A stretch of 6,356 nucleotides of DNA, from positions 1 to 6,356 of the forward strand of contig CAKZMN010000183.1 of the NCBI GenBank assembly GCA_937128575.1. Direction: 5' to 3'. The position numbers and the translations under genes are program-made. The notes beneath the pieces were generated by a model. The model saw only the letters and a program-made list of their open reading frames with translations, was not told where the DNA came from and made no database searches. Positions 1 to 6,347 of this stretch are shown here, piece after piece; the stretch's first letter is position 1; every line of letters starts with the position of its first letter. The stretch is from an uncultured Alphaproteobacteria bacterium (GTDB lineage Bacteria; Pseudomonadota; Alphaproteobacteria; Micavibrionales; Micavibrionaceae).

Positions 1-223
1 GTGTAATACCCGCCGCGAATGTTCCATCAATAATGTTGTCTGAATTGATTGTTACGTTACTGGAATCGATTACCGCAATACCGTTAAAGCCAGCGTTGGT
101 GATTTGATTGTTTTGAACAAAACCGTTATTGGCACCTGTAATCTTGATACCGTTAGAAGCTGTATTCTCGATAATGTTATGGCGCACCATTGTATTATTG
201 CTAGCGCTTATAACCACGCCATC
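1..223 (-). repeat. Regular ladder of 23-24-residue beta-helix rungs
   Basis: Within module C, from residue 1288, successive rungs begin DGVVIS, NGIKIT, NGIAVI and AGIT at spacings of 23, 23 and 24 residues. Each contains N-x-I/N-x-V strands ending in Asn (RHNIIENT, QNNQITNA, NSDNIIDG). This is the classic PbH1 pattern of one helical turn per 22-24 residues with a stacked Asn ladder, and it is the most regular stretch in the protein. Confidence 0.75.
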
Positions 224-835
224 CGCGCCGCCTGTAATGGTGTTACCATTAAGAGCATCATCAGCGTTAGGTTGTCTTGTTAAGTGCGCACCTACGGTCG
301 CGTAGTTGCTGTTTTCAACCAAAACACCAGTTGCGGTTGCGGCACTATCAATGCGGTTGTACCAAATATCCGCATCATTCGCATAATTTGTACCGTTTGT
401 ATTCTTCAAGTGAACGCCAGCAACGGTCGCATCATTGATATCATTATTATATATCCAAATGTTTGCTGCATTATCAGCGACGATACCTTTTTCACCGCCC
501 GTGGTGGTATTGCCATAGACGCGTGCGCCACTGCTGTTGTTAACAGATACTGATGCTTTCAAGAATCCAGTGAAGTTATTACCATCAACAATAAGGCCGT
601 TTGCACCATCTGCGTGCACGCCGTAGTTGGCGATGCCTAGACCATCAAAATTGAATGGGTCAATATTTACACCCGCCGCCGTTACCGTGATCAGGTTCGC
701 AGCGCCGTTTGATTCTAGCGTTGTGCCATGACCCGTTAGCTTAAGCGCTTTGTCAATTGTTAGGTCTTCTTTGTACGTCTCGCCGTTTACATTAACGGTA
801 TCACCAGCGGTCGCGATGTTGATCGCGTTTTGAAT
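1..835 (-). repeat. Beta-helix module C of TpsA (residue 1084 onward, truncated by window edge)
   Basis: Third module, opening with IQNAINIATAGDTVNV and TYKEDLTIDKALKLTGHG, a strong match to the NosD-like beta-helix start. GLIVDGNNFTGF resembles GVIARGNNFTGL in module A, so A and C look closer in their core than either is to B. No HKMD linker has appeared before the window ends, so the module continues to the left. Residues 1084-1361 are visible. Confidence 0.8.
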
Positions 836-3800
836 GCCGGCTGTGAATTTTGTTACGAATAACTCGTTCTCAACCCAAGTCACAAGACCAAGGCGCGTAT
901 CGTCCATTTTGTGCGCGATGCGGTCTTCGATTGCGAAGTTATCTGTTTCATCGAATGTTGCGCCCGTGGCGTCAATGTTACCCGCAGAGATGTTATCGAT
1001 GTAGCGCATGTTGCCGCCAAGGAAATTCATGTTTCCTAGGTTCAAATCATTTGTGCCTACCAATGATAGGTAAAGGCTTGTCCAACCTTCGCTTGTTACG
1101 CCATTGGTTGTTAAGCCGCCCAGCGTTACATCATTGAAAGATAGGTTGCTTGTATCTGCATAGCCCTGAATTCCGATTTGCGCCGCGCGGTAATCACCGG
1201 CAACCTTTACGTTATCGAAGCTTACTGTGCCCATTGCGGCTGGGTTTACTGGTGGCCAAGCGGCTGTATCTGCGCGTCCGCGGAATTGAATACCGTAGTC
1301 AGGCTCGATACCGGCGGCTGCGCCATCATTATTAATGATGATGTTTTTAAGCGTTGCGTCACCATTATAGAAGAACGCCACGATGTCGCCATCGCCGCGC
1401 ACTGCGGGGCCTACGCCGCCATTATTATTAAAGTTAGTGTCCTGAATAATCAGGTTGGACAGATTTACATCTGTATATGAACCGCCAATGATCACGCCAG
1501 CGAAGCCGTTATTATTGAACTCACTATTTAGAACGCTCAATGTGCCCAATGTTGCAGAATTTGCGAAACGCACGCCAGAATTTGATGCGCCATCAACCGT
1601 GAAGCCATCAATGGTTACAGAATTCGCCGCGCCCAAATCATCAGTGATTGAGAACGCATTCGCGCCCGCAGGGTTCATGATTGTACTGCCTACGCCGCTA
1701 CCGACTAGGTTTACAGCTTTGTTGATATCAATTGATTCTGTCCATGTACCGGCGTCCACATTAATTGTGTCGCCGACAGAGGCGATGTCTACGCCGTGCT
1801 GAATGCCGAGGTTGCTTGATGTTGCAAACAGATTATCCGTCAAAATCTCAACGATACCGTAAGCACCATTATCCATTTTGTGTCTGATGTGGTTTTCAAC
1901 ATCGAAAAGTTGTTCGCGCGAAAGATCCAATGTTGTTTTAAATGCGCCGTCATACCAGAACAGGTTCGGGTTTGTTGGGCCTAGGTCTAGATCTTGGCCA
2001 GCACCATTAAGATATACGATGTGGTTTACGTTATCGCGGAAACGGTTGTTTGAAATCTGATCAACTGTTCCTGTGCCGCTGATGCGGATACCAATTTGGT
2101 TGTCTGTGAGACGGTTACCGCGGATTGTAACGCCGCCATCGCCATCAACAACCTGAATTGCGGAGTGGTTGTCTTCGAAGTTATTGGCGCGGATATCGAT
2201 GTTGTCGCCGCCCGGACGAACGCGAGATGCCAATGTTAGGCCCGTGAAGTTGTTGCCTCTGGCTATAACACCATCAACATTGTTGGCTGTATCTAGGCCA
2301 CGTGCACCCGCGATGTTTTTACCGTCAAATTTATTGTTCAAAACATTAACGTTACGCGCGCCGCTATTAATTGAAACTGTAGATGCGTCGCTTTGGTTTT
2401 CGATTGTGAAACCATCAATTGTTACGTTTGTACCAGCAGTGTTAATTCTGCCCTGAAGGAATGTTTCGTTAATGCCTGTGCGCAAATATCCGTCAACGCC
2501 AGCTTGCTCGCCATTTAAGATGATGTTGTCTTTATTAATGATTACATTTTCAGCAAAAATGCCATCAGCCACATCGATTGTCGCGCCATTGGCAACAGAT
2601 GCAATATCAACCGCGTTTTGGATAAGCGCGCCATTGGCAACATTTACCTGCGTTGCATCACCAGTTAGATTTTGCGTCGCCGCCAAGTTGATTGAGCCAT
2701 AGAGATTTACCTGAAGATCGTTATTGGCGTCTTCATCTTTGAAGTTCAATGTGGATGTTGTTGTTTGGCCGGTTGTGTCGATATCAGTGTCTAATCTGAT
2801 TGTATTTTTGGCTTCGATATCTACAGTGACGTTACCGCCGCCCATAAGGCCGGTGAATGTACCAACGTTGGCGGCGTTCACGATGAAGTCATCAGGGTCG
2901 AATGAGATTTGACTGCCGTCACCCAAAAGAACAGATGCGCCATCAATATTCAGGTTCTTGCCAGAAATCTCGGCTTGTGCATTTGTACCTGCAGCCAAAG
3001 AGCCGTGGAAATTAGTTTGCTTATTACCGAATAGGTATGTGTTTGAGCTGTCGCCGTTATTTTCAATTACTGCGCCGCCCGCGACTTCGATTGTTTCGCC
3101 GGTTACGTTAATGTCACCGCCCTCAGTTGCGCCAGAGGCATCAAGTTTACCCTTAACAGATACTGCGCCCGCATTGCCGCCAGACAGAATGATTTTACCG
3201 CCGCTTTGTGTGGCAGAGGCCACCGTTACAACACCTTCGACGTTGATGATGTTGTCCACTGCGCCTTTGGCTGCAACTGCGCTCATTTGCACAGTTCCGC
3301 CTGCGGCATCGATTGTGCCTTTGTTTTCTAGAAGAGCGTCCGCTAGCTCGCCCTCAACCGCGAGCTCAACAAGGCCATCGCCATATAGGTCAAGCGTTAC
3401 TGTTTCACCAGCGGCAAACACCACTGTACCCATTTTTGCGTTAATCACGCCGTTATTGATAACGGTTGGTGAAACGAAGGCTGCAAGACCGGCTTCGGCG
3501 ACATTAATTGTACCATTTAGCTCAATCGCGCCATCGCCAAAATTACTGAATTCAAAATTACCGTTGCCATCCATGATGTCGGCGTTTGATAGCTGGCCCG
3601 TAGACACAGCGATGCTGGTCATATCAACAACAGAATTTGCACCAAAAATTACACCGTTTGTATCAAGCACCATTGTAGAGCCGCCAACCGAATTACTGCC
3701 CTTAAGGCGCGTTCTTAATGTACCAAGAATTTGTGTAGGATCGTTACCCGCTGTGTCGCGCATAACAAAAAGATCGCCCGTACCGTTTTGGAAAATTGTA

Positions 3801-4084
3801 ACGACTGCATTTGCACCAATGCTCGCGTCACCAATTTCACCAACAGCCCGCATTGTGTGTTGATTAATATGTGTAAGGCCAAGTCCCGCATCAATTACAT
3901 CTGCGTCACCGGCAACGATTGTTGCGCTATCCCAGTCTTTATTGGGATCTACATCGACGGCCATCGCGGCGTTTGAGGAAAGGGCAACCAAGCTTATCGC
4001 GGTCAATGCCGAGGTCGATAAGAGCTTTGCATTTGATATGCGGTTGCGAAGTGCGTTTTTGGTGCGGGCTTTATACGTACTCAT
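1..4084 (-). CDS. TpsA-family two-partner-secretion exoprotein with triplicated beta-helix modules, 3' end beyond window
   Basis: Predicted secreted or surface-anchored adhesin exported by the divergent TpsB. The frame is open from ATG at 4084 to the window edge (1361 complete codons, C-terminus missing). The start has a purine-rich GAGAGAG five bases upstream and gives a signal peptide: a basic stretch to K20, a hydrophobic core at about 21-37, and an AMA cleavage site after residue 42. Residues about 43-300 match the filamentous-haemagglutinin/TPS domain: INQH (73-76), PTQILG (116-121), NGVIFG (143-148) and the AGLAAFVSPTVINNGVINA stretch (198-216). Residues about 300-487 are Gly/Asn/Asp/Thr-rich, beta-prone spacer. 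Residues 488-760, 761-1083 and 1084 onward are three NosD/pectate-lyase-like right-handed beta-helix modules. I saw no cysteine codon, which is typical of TpsA proteins. Ligand and exact role (adhesion, biofilm, contact inhibition) cannot be told, because the decisive C-terminus is outside the window. Family call very secure; function inferred. Confidence 0.95.
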   Translation of the reverse strand, partial: MSTYKARTKNALRNRISNAKLLSTSALTAISLVALSSNAAMAVDVDPNKDWDSATIVAGDADVIDAGLGLTHINQHTMRAVGEIGDASIGANAVVTIFQNGTGDLFVMRDTAGNDPTQILGTLRTRLKGSNSVGGSTMVLDTNGVIFGANSVVDMTSIAVSTGQLSNADIMDGNGNFEFSNFGDGAIELNGTINVAEAGLAAFVSPTVINNGVINAKMGTVVFAAGETVTLDLYGDGLVELAVEGELADALLENKGTIDAAGGTVQMSAVAAKGAVDNIINVEGVVTVASATQSGGKIILSGGNAGAVSVKGKLDASGATEGGDINVTGETIEVAGGAVIENNGDSSNTYLFGNKQTNFHGSLAAGTNAQAEISGKNLNIDGASVLLGDGSQISFDPDDFIVNAANVGTFTGLMGGGNVTVDIEAKNTIRLDTDIDTTGQTTTSTLNFKDEDANNDLQVNLYGSINLAATQNLTGDATQVNVANGALIQNAVDIASVANGATIDVADGIFAENVIINKDNIILNGEQAGVDGYLRTGINETFLQGRINTAGTNVTIDGFTIENQSDASTVSINSGARNVNVLNNKFDGKNIAGARGLDTANNVDGVIARGNNFTGLTLASRVRPGGDNIDIRANNFEDNHSAIQVVDGDGGVTIRGNRLTDNQIGIRISGTGTVDQISNNRFRDNVNHIVYLNGAGQDLDLGPTNPNLFWYDGAFKTTLDLSREQLFDVENHIRHKMDNGAYGIVEILTDNLFATSSNLGIQHGVDIASVGDTINVDAGTWTESIDINKAVNLVGSGVGSTIMNPAGANAFSITDDLGAANSVTIDGFTVDGASNSGVRFANSATLGTLSVLNSEFNNNGFAGVIIGGSYTDVNLSNLIIQDTNFNNNGGVGPAVRGDGDIVAFFYNGDATLKNIIINNDGAAAGIEPDYGIQFRGRADTAAWPPVNPAAMGTVSFDNVKVAGDYRAAQIGIQGYADTSNLSFNDVTLGGLTTNGVTSEGWTSLYLSLVGTNDLNLGNMNFLGGNMRYIDNISAGNIDATGATFDETDNFAIEDRIAHKMDDTRLGLVTWVENELFVTKFTAGIQNAINIATAGDTVNVNGETYKEDLTIDKALKLTGHGTTLESNGAANLITVTAAGVNIDPFNFDGLGIANYGVHADGANGLIVDGNNFTGFLKASVSVNNSSGARVYGNTTTGGEKGIVADNAANIWIYNNDINDATVAGVHLKNTNGTNYANDADIWYNRIDSAATATGVLVENSNYATVGAHLTRQPNADDALNGNTITGGADGVVISASNNTMVRHNIIENTASNGIKITGANNGFVQNNQITNAGFNGIAVIDSSNVTINSDNIIDGTFAAGIT
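836..1804 (-). repeat. Beta-helix module B of TpsA (residues 761-1083)
   Basis: Second module, 323 residues, directly abutting A. It opens with IQHGVDIASVGDTINV, followed by a WTESIDINKAVNLVGSG strand pair, VTIDGFTVDG, and Asn ladders (FNNNGFAGVIIGG, FNNNGG). It closes with EDRIAHKMDD (residues 1053-1062), GLVTW and LFVT. It is longer than A, with a looser rung pattern and an aromatic/proline-rich insertion near WPPVNPAAMG, which may be a loop or side domain. The VTIDGF strand is shared with A, and the TINV/LVGSG opening is closest to C. Confidence 0.8.
1805..2623 (-). repeat. Beta-helix module A of TpsA (residues 488-760)
   Basis: First of three related protein modules, 273 residues. It opens with IQNAVDIASVANGATIDV, continues with VTIDGF and Asn-rich rungs (GVIARGNNFTGL, IDIRANNFEDN, VTIRGNRLTDN) typical of parallel beta-helix repeats, and closes with the linker I-x-HKMD (residues 733-738) followed by GIVE and LFAT. 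The opening resembles the start of NosD/pectate-lyase-like helices, where it forms an N-terminal cap. Shared protein motifs with modules B and C are plain; DNA identity is low, so the duplication is old. Confidence 0.8.
3185..3958 (-). other. TPS (haemagglutination-activity) domain of TpsA
   Basis: Residues about 43-300 of the exoprotein form the N-terminal secretion domain which, in the characterised family (FHA, HMW1), is bound by the POTRA domains of TpsB and nucleates beta-helix folding. Visible landmarks in order are INQHTMRAVGE, SIGANAVVTIFQNG, the strongly conserved PTQILG, LDTNGVIFGANSVVDM, then INVAEAGLAAFVSP and TVVFAAGETVTLDLYGDG. Two oddities are visible: the canonical NPNG motif reads DTNG, and a short polar insertion (about residues 124-135, rich in R/K/G/S) lies between QILGTL and the DTNG strand. 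Domain edges are approximate. Confidence 0.9.
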
Positions 4085-4089
4085 TTTTT

Positions 4090-4096
4090 CTCTCTC
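4090..4096 (-). promoter_or_regulatory. Ribosome binding site of tpsA
   Basis: On the minus strand a GAGAGAG run precedes the ATG at 4084 by five adenines. It is purine-rich and at suitable spacing. Together with the signal peptide that begins at this ATG, it fixes the start of the exoprotein. Confidence 0.6.
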
Positions 4097-4119
4097 AATT
4101 TTATGTGTTTGGCCAGATA

Positions 4120-4136
4120 TTCGTTTTAAAAACGAA
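4120..4136. promoter_or_regulatory. Perfect 8-bp inverted repeat with a 1-bp centre in the tpsA leader
   Basis: TTCGTTTT and AAAACGAA flank a single base, giving a 17-bp near-continuous palindrome whose near edge lies 35 bp upstream of the tpsA ATG. The geometry suits a dimeric regulator's operator. As RNA it could form only a weak 6-bp stem with a 5-base loop. No known regulator is recognised, so function is inferred. Confidence 0.4.
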
Positions 4137-4431
4137 ACTCTGTTTGTGCTGTTTTTTTATCTAAAATAATAAACGGCTTTTTTGAGTGCCTATTGCTAAA
4201 ATTCTTTATAAAAGCAAAGGCTAATACGATGAGCTTAAACTTATCGCTATGGTGTTTTGACATCTCTACAAAAAAAAGACAACAAAATAATTAAGGAAAA
4301 TTTAACACTTTTAGGCATAGAAAATATTTCAAACGCTTTATTTGTCATAGTGAGCGCGCTATACCAATGAATACTAATGTAAAATAGATTTCATAATTAT
4401 TTTTCTAACTTACTCAAAACGGCATAATCGC

Positions 4432-4458
4432 TTGCTTTCGCCCAAGTAATGTCATAAT
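4432..4458 (+). promoter_or_regulatory. Weak sigma-70-like promoter candidate for tpsB
   Basis: TTGCTT at 4432-4437 and CATAAT at 4453-4458 resemble -35 and -10 boxes, but the 15-bp spacer is short. It would give a leader of roughly 85 bases that includes the AT tract. In DNA this AT-rich, chance matches are common, and the AT tract itself could supply another -10. Confidence 0.25.
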
Positions 4459-4511
4459 TTTTATGGGTAAATAGGCTTTCCTTAAGTCTGTTTTTCCTAT
4501 ATGCGTACTTC

Positions 4512-4525
4512 ATATATATATATAT
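4512..4525 (+). repeat. (AT)7 dinucleotide tract upstream of tpsB
   Basis: Seven uninterrupted AT units end 25 bases before the preferred ATG of tpsB. Tracts of this kind can slip during replication and change promoter spacing or leader length. Seven units is short, so variability is only a possibility. Confidence 0.85.
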
Positions 4526-4535
4526 TTTGAAAATT

Positions 4536-4539
4536 AAGG
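4536..4539 (+). promoter_or_regulatory. Probable Shine-Dalgarno (AAGG) of tpsB
   Basis: AAGG lies 11 bases before the ATG at 4551 and 5 bases before a TTG at 4545. It lies downstream of another possible TTG start at 4527, which has only the AT tract in front of it. It therefore argues against the 4527 start and for 4545 or 4551. Confidence 0.45.
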
Positions 4540-4550
4540 CACGGTTGAAA

Positions 4551-6287
4551 ATGACTACTGAAACACATGCGCGCATGATGCGAGGATTTATTGTTGGAAC
4601 GGCCATGTGCCTCGCTTTGAGCGCGCCGCAGGCCGCACAAGCGCAACTTTCGCCCGCTGCACAACGTGCCGCAACTGGGCAGGCAAACCCAGGTCGTGTT
4701 CAAGATCAACTAGATGATCGCGCGTTCAGTCCAAATGTATCACCTTCGGTTGAAGTACGTGACATTGTTTTGCAAAATGTACCTGCGGGCGCGGAAAATA
4801 TGCGCTTTAAGCTAGATACAATAGAAATTGAAGGCGTGTCTGTTTATACGCAAGGCGATTTACAGCCTGTTTATGCTGATAAATTGGGGCAAAGCATATC
4901 TTTGGCCGAGCTTTATGCGATTTCGACGGCGCTTACGAATAAATACAGAAATGATGGCTACATATTGACGCAAGTTATTGTGCCGCCCCAAACCATTGAA
5001 GGTGGGCGCGCAAAACTTAAGGTCGTTGAAGGTTACGTTGATCAAGTTTTTGTTGATGGCACTGACGACGCAAACGCCATTAAGCTTATTCAAGCCTACG
5101 CCGCGCAGTTACAGTCCACAACCGCGCTTAATGCGAAAGATTTAGAACGTCACTTATTGCTAATCAGTGACTTACCAGGTGTGCAGGCCAGGAGCGTTTT
5201 AGGGCCCTCCCCAACGAAACCGGGCGCCGCCATTATGCGCGTTATTGTTGAGCGTGACCCGTATGACGCACTTTTGGCGCTTGATAATTTCGGTAGTCGT
5301 TATTTAGGTCCGTGGCAAGTAACTGCGGGTGGTTCTTTGAATTCATATTTTGGTAATAATGAGCGCATTTCTGCGCAAACCGTTATTGCACCAGATAGTG
5401 GTGAACTGGCCTATATCGGGCTTGGTTACGAACAACCCATTGGTACAAACGGCACGATGCTTGAGTTATTTACCAGCCACACATCAACCGAGCCGGGCTT
5501 TGATCTGGATCAGTTTGACGTGAGAGGCCGCTCACAGTTTTGGAGCGCAAAAATTGAACACCCATTCATCCGCTCACGCTCACGCAATTTATATGGCCAC
5601 GTTATGTTTGATTGGCGCGACGTGGATAGCAAAAACAACCTTGAGCTAACGCGTCGTGACCGCATTCGCGCCGCGCGCGCTGGTGGTCGTTATGAATTCC
5701 TCGACACCCTTATGGGTGTTGGTATTAACGCACTTAGCCTAGAGGTCGCGCAGGGTCTAGATATCTTTGGCGCGAGCAATGAAGGTGATGCGCGCCTGAC
5801 GCGTCCAGCGGGCGACCCGAACTTCACCAAAATCAGCGGTGAAGCACAGAGATTGCAGCGCATTACATCAAGTGTGAATTTATTAGTCGCCGCACGCGGA
5901 CAGCTTGCCTCTAGCGCACTGCTTTCCTCAGAAGAATTTGGCGTAGGCGGCGTTGGTTTTGGTCGCGGTTACGACTCGTCAGAGATTATTGGCGATAGCG
6001 GCGTTGCCGGTAAGGTCGAAGCGCAGTGGAGAAAACCATATCCAACAACAATTGTTGATGATTACCAGCTTTATAGCTTCTTTGATATTGGCCGCGTATG
6101 GAATGACGATGCCACGACAAGCGCGCTTAAAGCAGACACAGCGAGTTCAGCCGGATTTGGTGTGCGCGCAGATTTAATGGAAGATACAGAAGCAGGTCTA
6201 GCGGTTGCCTTCCCACTTAATCGTAATATCCAAACGCAGGATAATGACAATCCACGTTTCTACTTTAATATAAATCGCCGCTTCTAA
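4551..6287 (+). CDS. TpsB-family outer-membrane transporter (ShlB/FhaC/HecB type)
   Basis: Outer-membrane Omp85-superfamily pore that secretes the divergent TpsA. Starting at ATG 4551 gives 578 residues, usual for TpsB. A signal peptide with core FIVGTAMCLALS and cleavage AQA|QL after residue 31 is followed by a linker (about 32-84), a ShlB-type POTRA 1 (about 85-170; IEIEGVSVYTQGDL, YRNDGYILTQVIVPPQ, KLKVVEGYVDQV), POTRA 2 (about 171-235) and a beta-barrel opening with LDNFGSRYLGPW. The barrel carries the Omp85 loop-6 motif as GRGYDSSE (RGY at 472-474) and the conserved FDIG strand motif (511-514). The C-terminus RFYFNINRRF ends in Phe, matching the BAM beta-signal. In-frame TTG codons at 4527 and 4545 are alternative starts that would only extend the signal peptide's n-region. 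Complete, with no sign of decay. Substrate assignment rests on adjacency. Confidence 0.96.
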   Translation: MTTETHARMMRGFIVGTAMCLALSAPQAAQAQLSPAAQRAATGQANPGRVQDQLDDRAFSPNVSPSVEVRDIVLQNVPAGAENMRFKLDTIEIEGVSVYTQGDLQPVYADKLGQSISLAELYAISTALTNKYRNDGYILTQVIVPPQTIEGGRAKLKVVEGYVDQVFVDGTDDANAIKLIQAYAAQLQSTTALNAKDLERHLLLISDLPGVQARSVLGPSPTKPGAAIMRVIVERDPYDALLALDNFGSRYLGPWQVTAGGSLNSYFGNNERISAQTVIAPDSGELAYIGLGYEQPIGTNGTMLELFTSHTSTEPGFDLDQFDVRGRSQFWSAKIEHPFIRSRSRNLYGHVMFDWRDVDSKNNLELTRRDRIRAARAGGRYEFLDTLMGVGINALSLEVAQGLDIFGASNEGDARLTRPAGDPNFTKISGEAQRLQRITSSVNLLVAARGQLASSALLSSEEFGVGGVGFGRGYDSSEIIGDSGVAGKVEAQWRKPYPTTIVDDYQLYSFFDIGRVWNDDATTSALKADTASSAGFGVRADLMEDTEAGLAVAFPLNRNIQTQDNDNPRFYFNINRRF

Positions 6288-6313
6288 TTAACGCGGGCAT
6301 ATACAATAAAAAA

Positions 6314-6347
6314 CGCGGCTACGGATTTTATCCATAGCCGCGCTTTT
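6314..6347 (+). terminator. Rho-independent terminator after tpsB, probably bidirectional
   Basis: A 12-bp stem, cgcggctacgga against tccatagccgcg, with one internal C/A mismatch and a 5-base loop (6326-6330), is followed by CTTTTGTCTTT. It begins 26 bases after the tpsB stop. An A6 run at 6308-6313 precedes the stem, so on the minus strand the hairpin is followed directly by T6. It could therefore also end a convergent transcript entering from the right. Confidence 0.88.

Larger units (their letters stand above)
4085..4550. promoter_or_regulatory. Divergent intergenic region between tpsA and tpsB
   Basis: This 466-bp AT-rich stretch contains no convincing gene; short frames that enter it are shadows of the flanking genes. 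It must hold promoters for both genes. Visible elements are the palindrome at 4120-4136, a T7 tract at 4152-4158, an A8 tract at 4270-4277, an isolated AGCGCGCT palindrome at 4353-4360 in otherwise AT-rich DNA, and the (AT)7 tract at 4512-4525. I could not pick a convincing sigma-70 promoter for tpsA. The length leaves room for regulator sites or a small RNA, but nothing recognisable was found. Confidence 0.7.

Noticed and set aside
1..2623. CRISPR or DNA satellite array
   Set aside because: The repetition is at protein level with variable spacing and low DNA identity; there are no identical direct repeats with unique spacers.
284..2912. Several plus-strand open frames of 60-115 codons
   Set aside because: All oppose the continuous minus-strand exoprotein frame, whose translation gives coherent beta-helix repeats throughout; they are shadows.
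2958..3863. A 301-codon open frame on the plus strand
   Set aside because: It lies entirely antisense to the TPS and spacer part of tpsA. Its Pro/Ser/Ala/Thr-rich product is what the complement of Gly/Asn/Thr-rich coding DNA yields, and it has no ribosome site or recognisable domain.
1..4084. Single-protein autotransporter (type Va or Vc) instead of TpsA
   Set aside because: The N-terminal TPS domain and the adjacent TpsB gene indicate type Vb secretion, though the C-terminus is not visible to exclude a barrel formally.
3731..4169. Plus-strand frames overlapping the start of tpsA and the intergenic region
   Set aside because: They are antisense to the signal peptide and TPS domain and have no recognisable content or ribosome site.
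4527..4529. TTG at 4527 as the start of tpsB
   Set aside because: Only the AT tract precedes it, with no Shine-Dalgarno, and the AAGG motif lies downstream of it; the extra residues merely lengthen the signal peptide.
4600..4620. Cysteine in the TpsB signal peptide as a lipoprotein site
   Set aside because: The residues before the Cys (TAM) do not form a lipobox, and a good AQA signal-peptidase I site follows. TpsB proteins are barrels, not lipoproteins.
4397..5093. Minus-strand frames opposite the start of tpsB
   Set aside because: They overlap the transporter's signal peptide and POTRA coding sequence in antisense and encode nothing recognisable.
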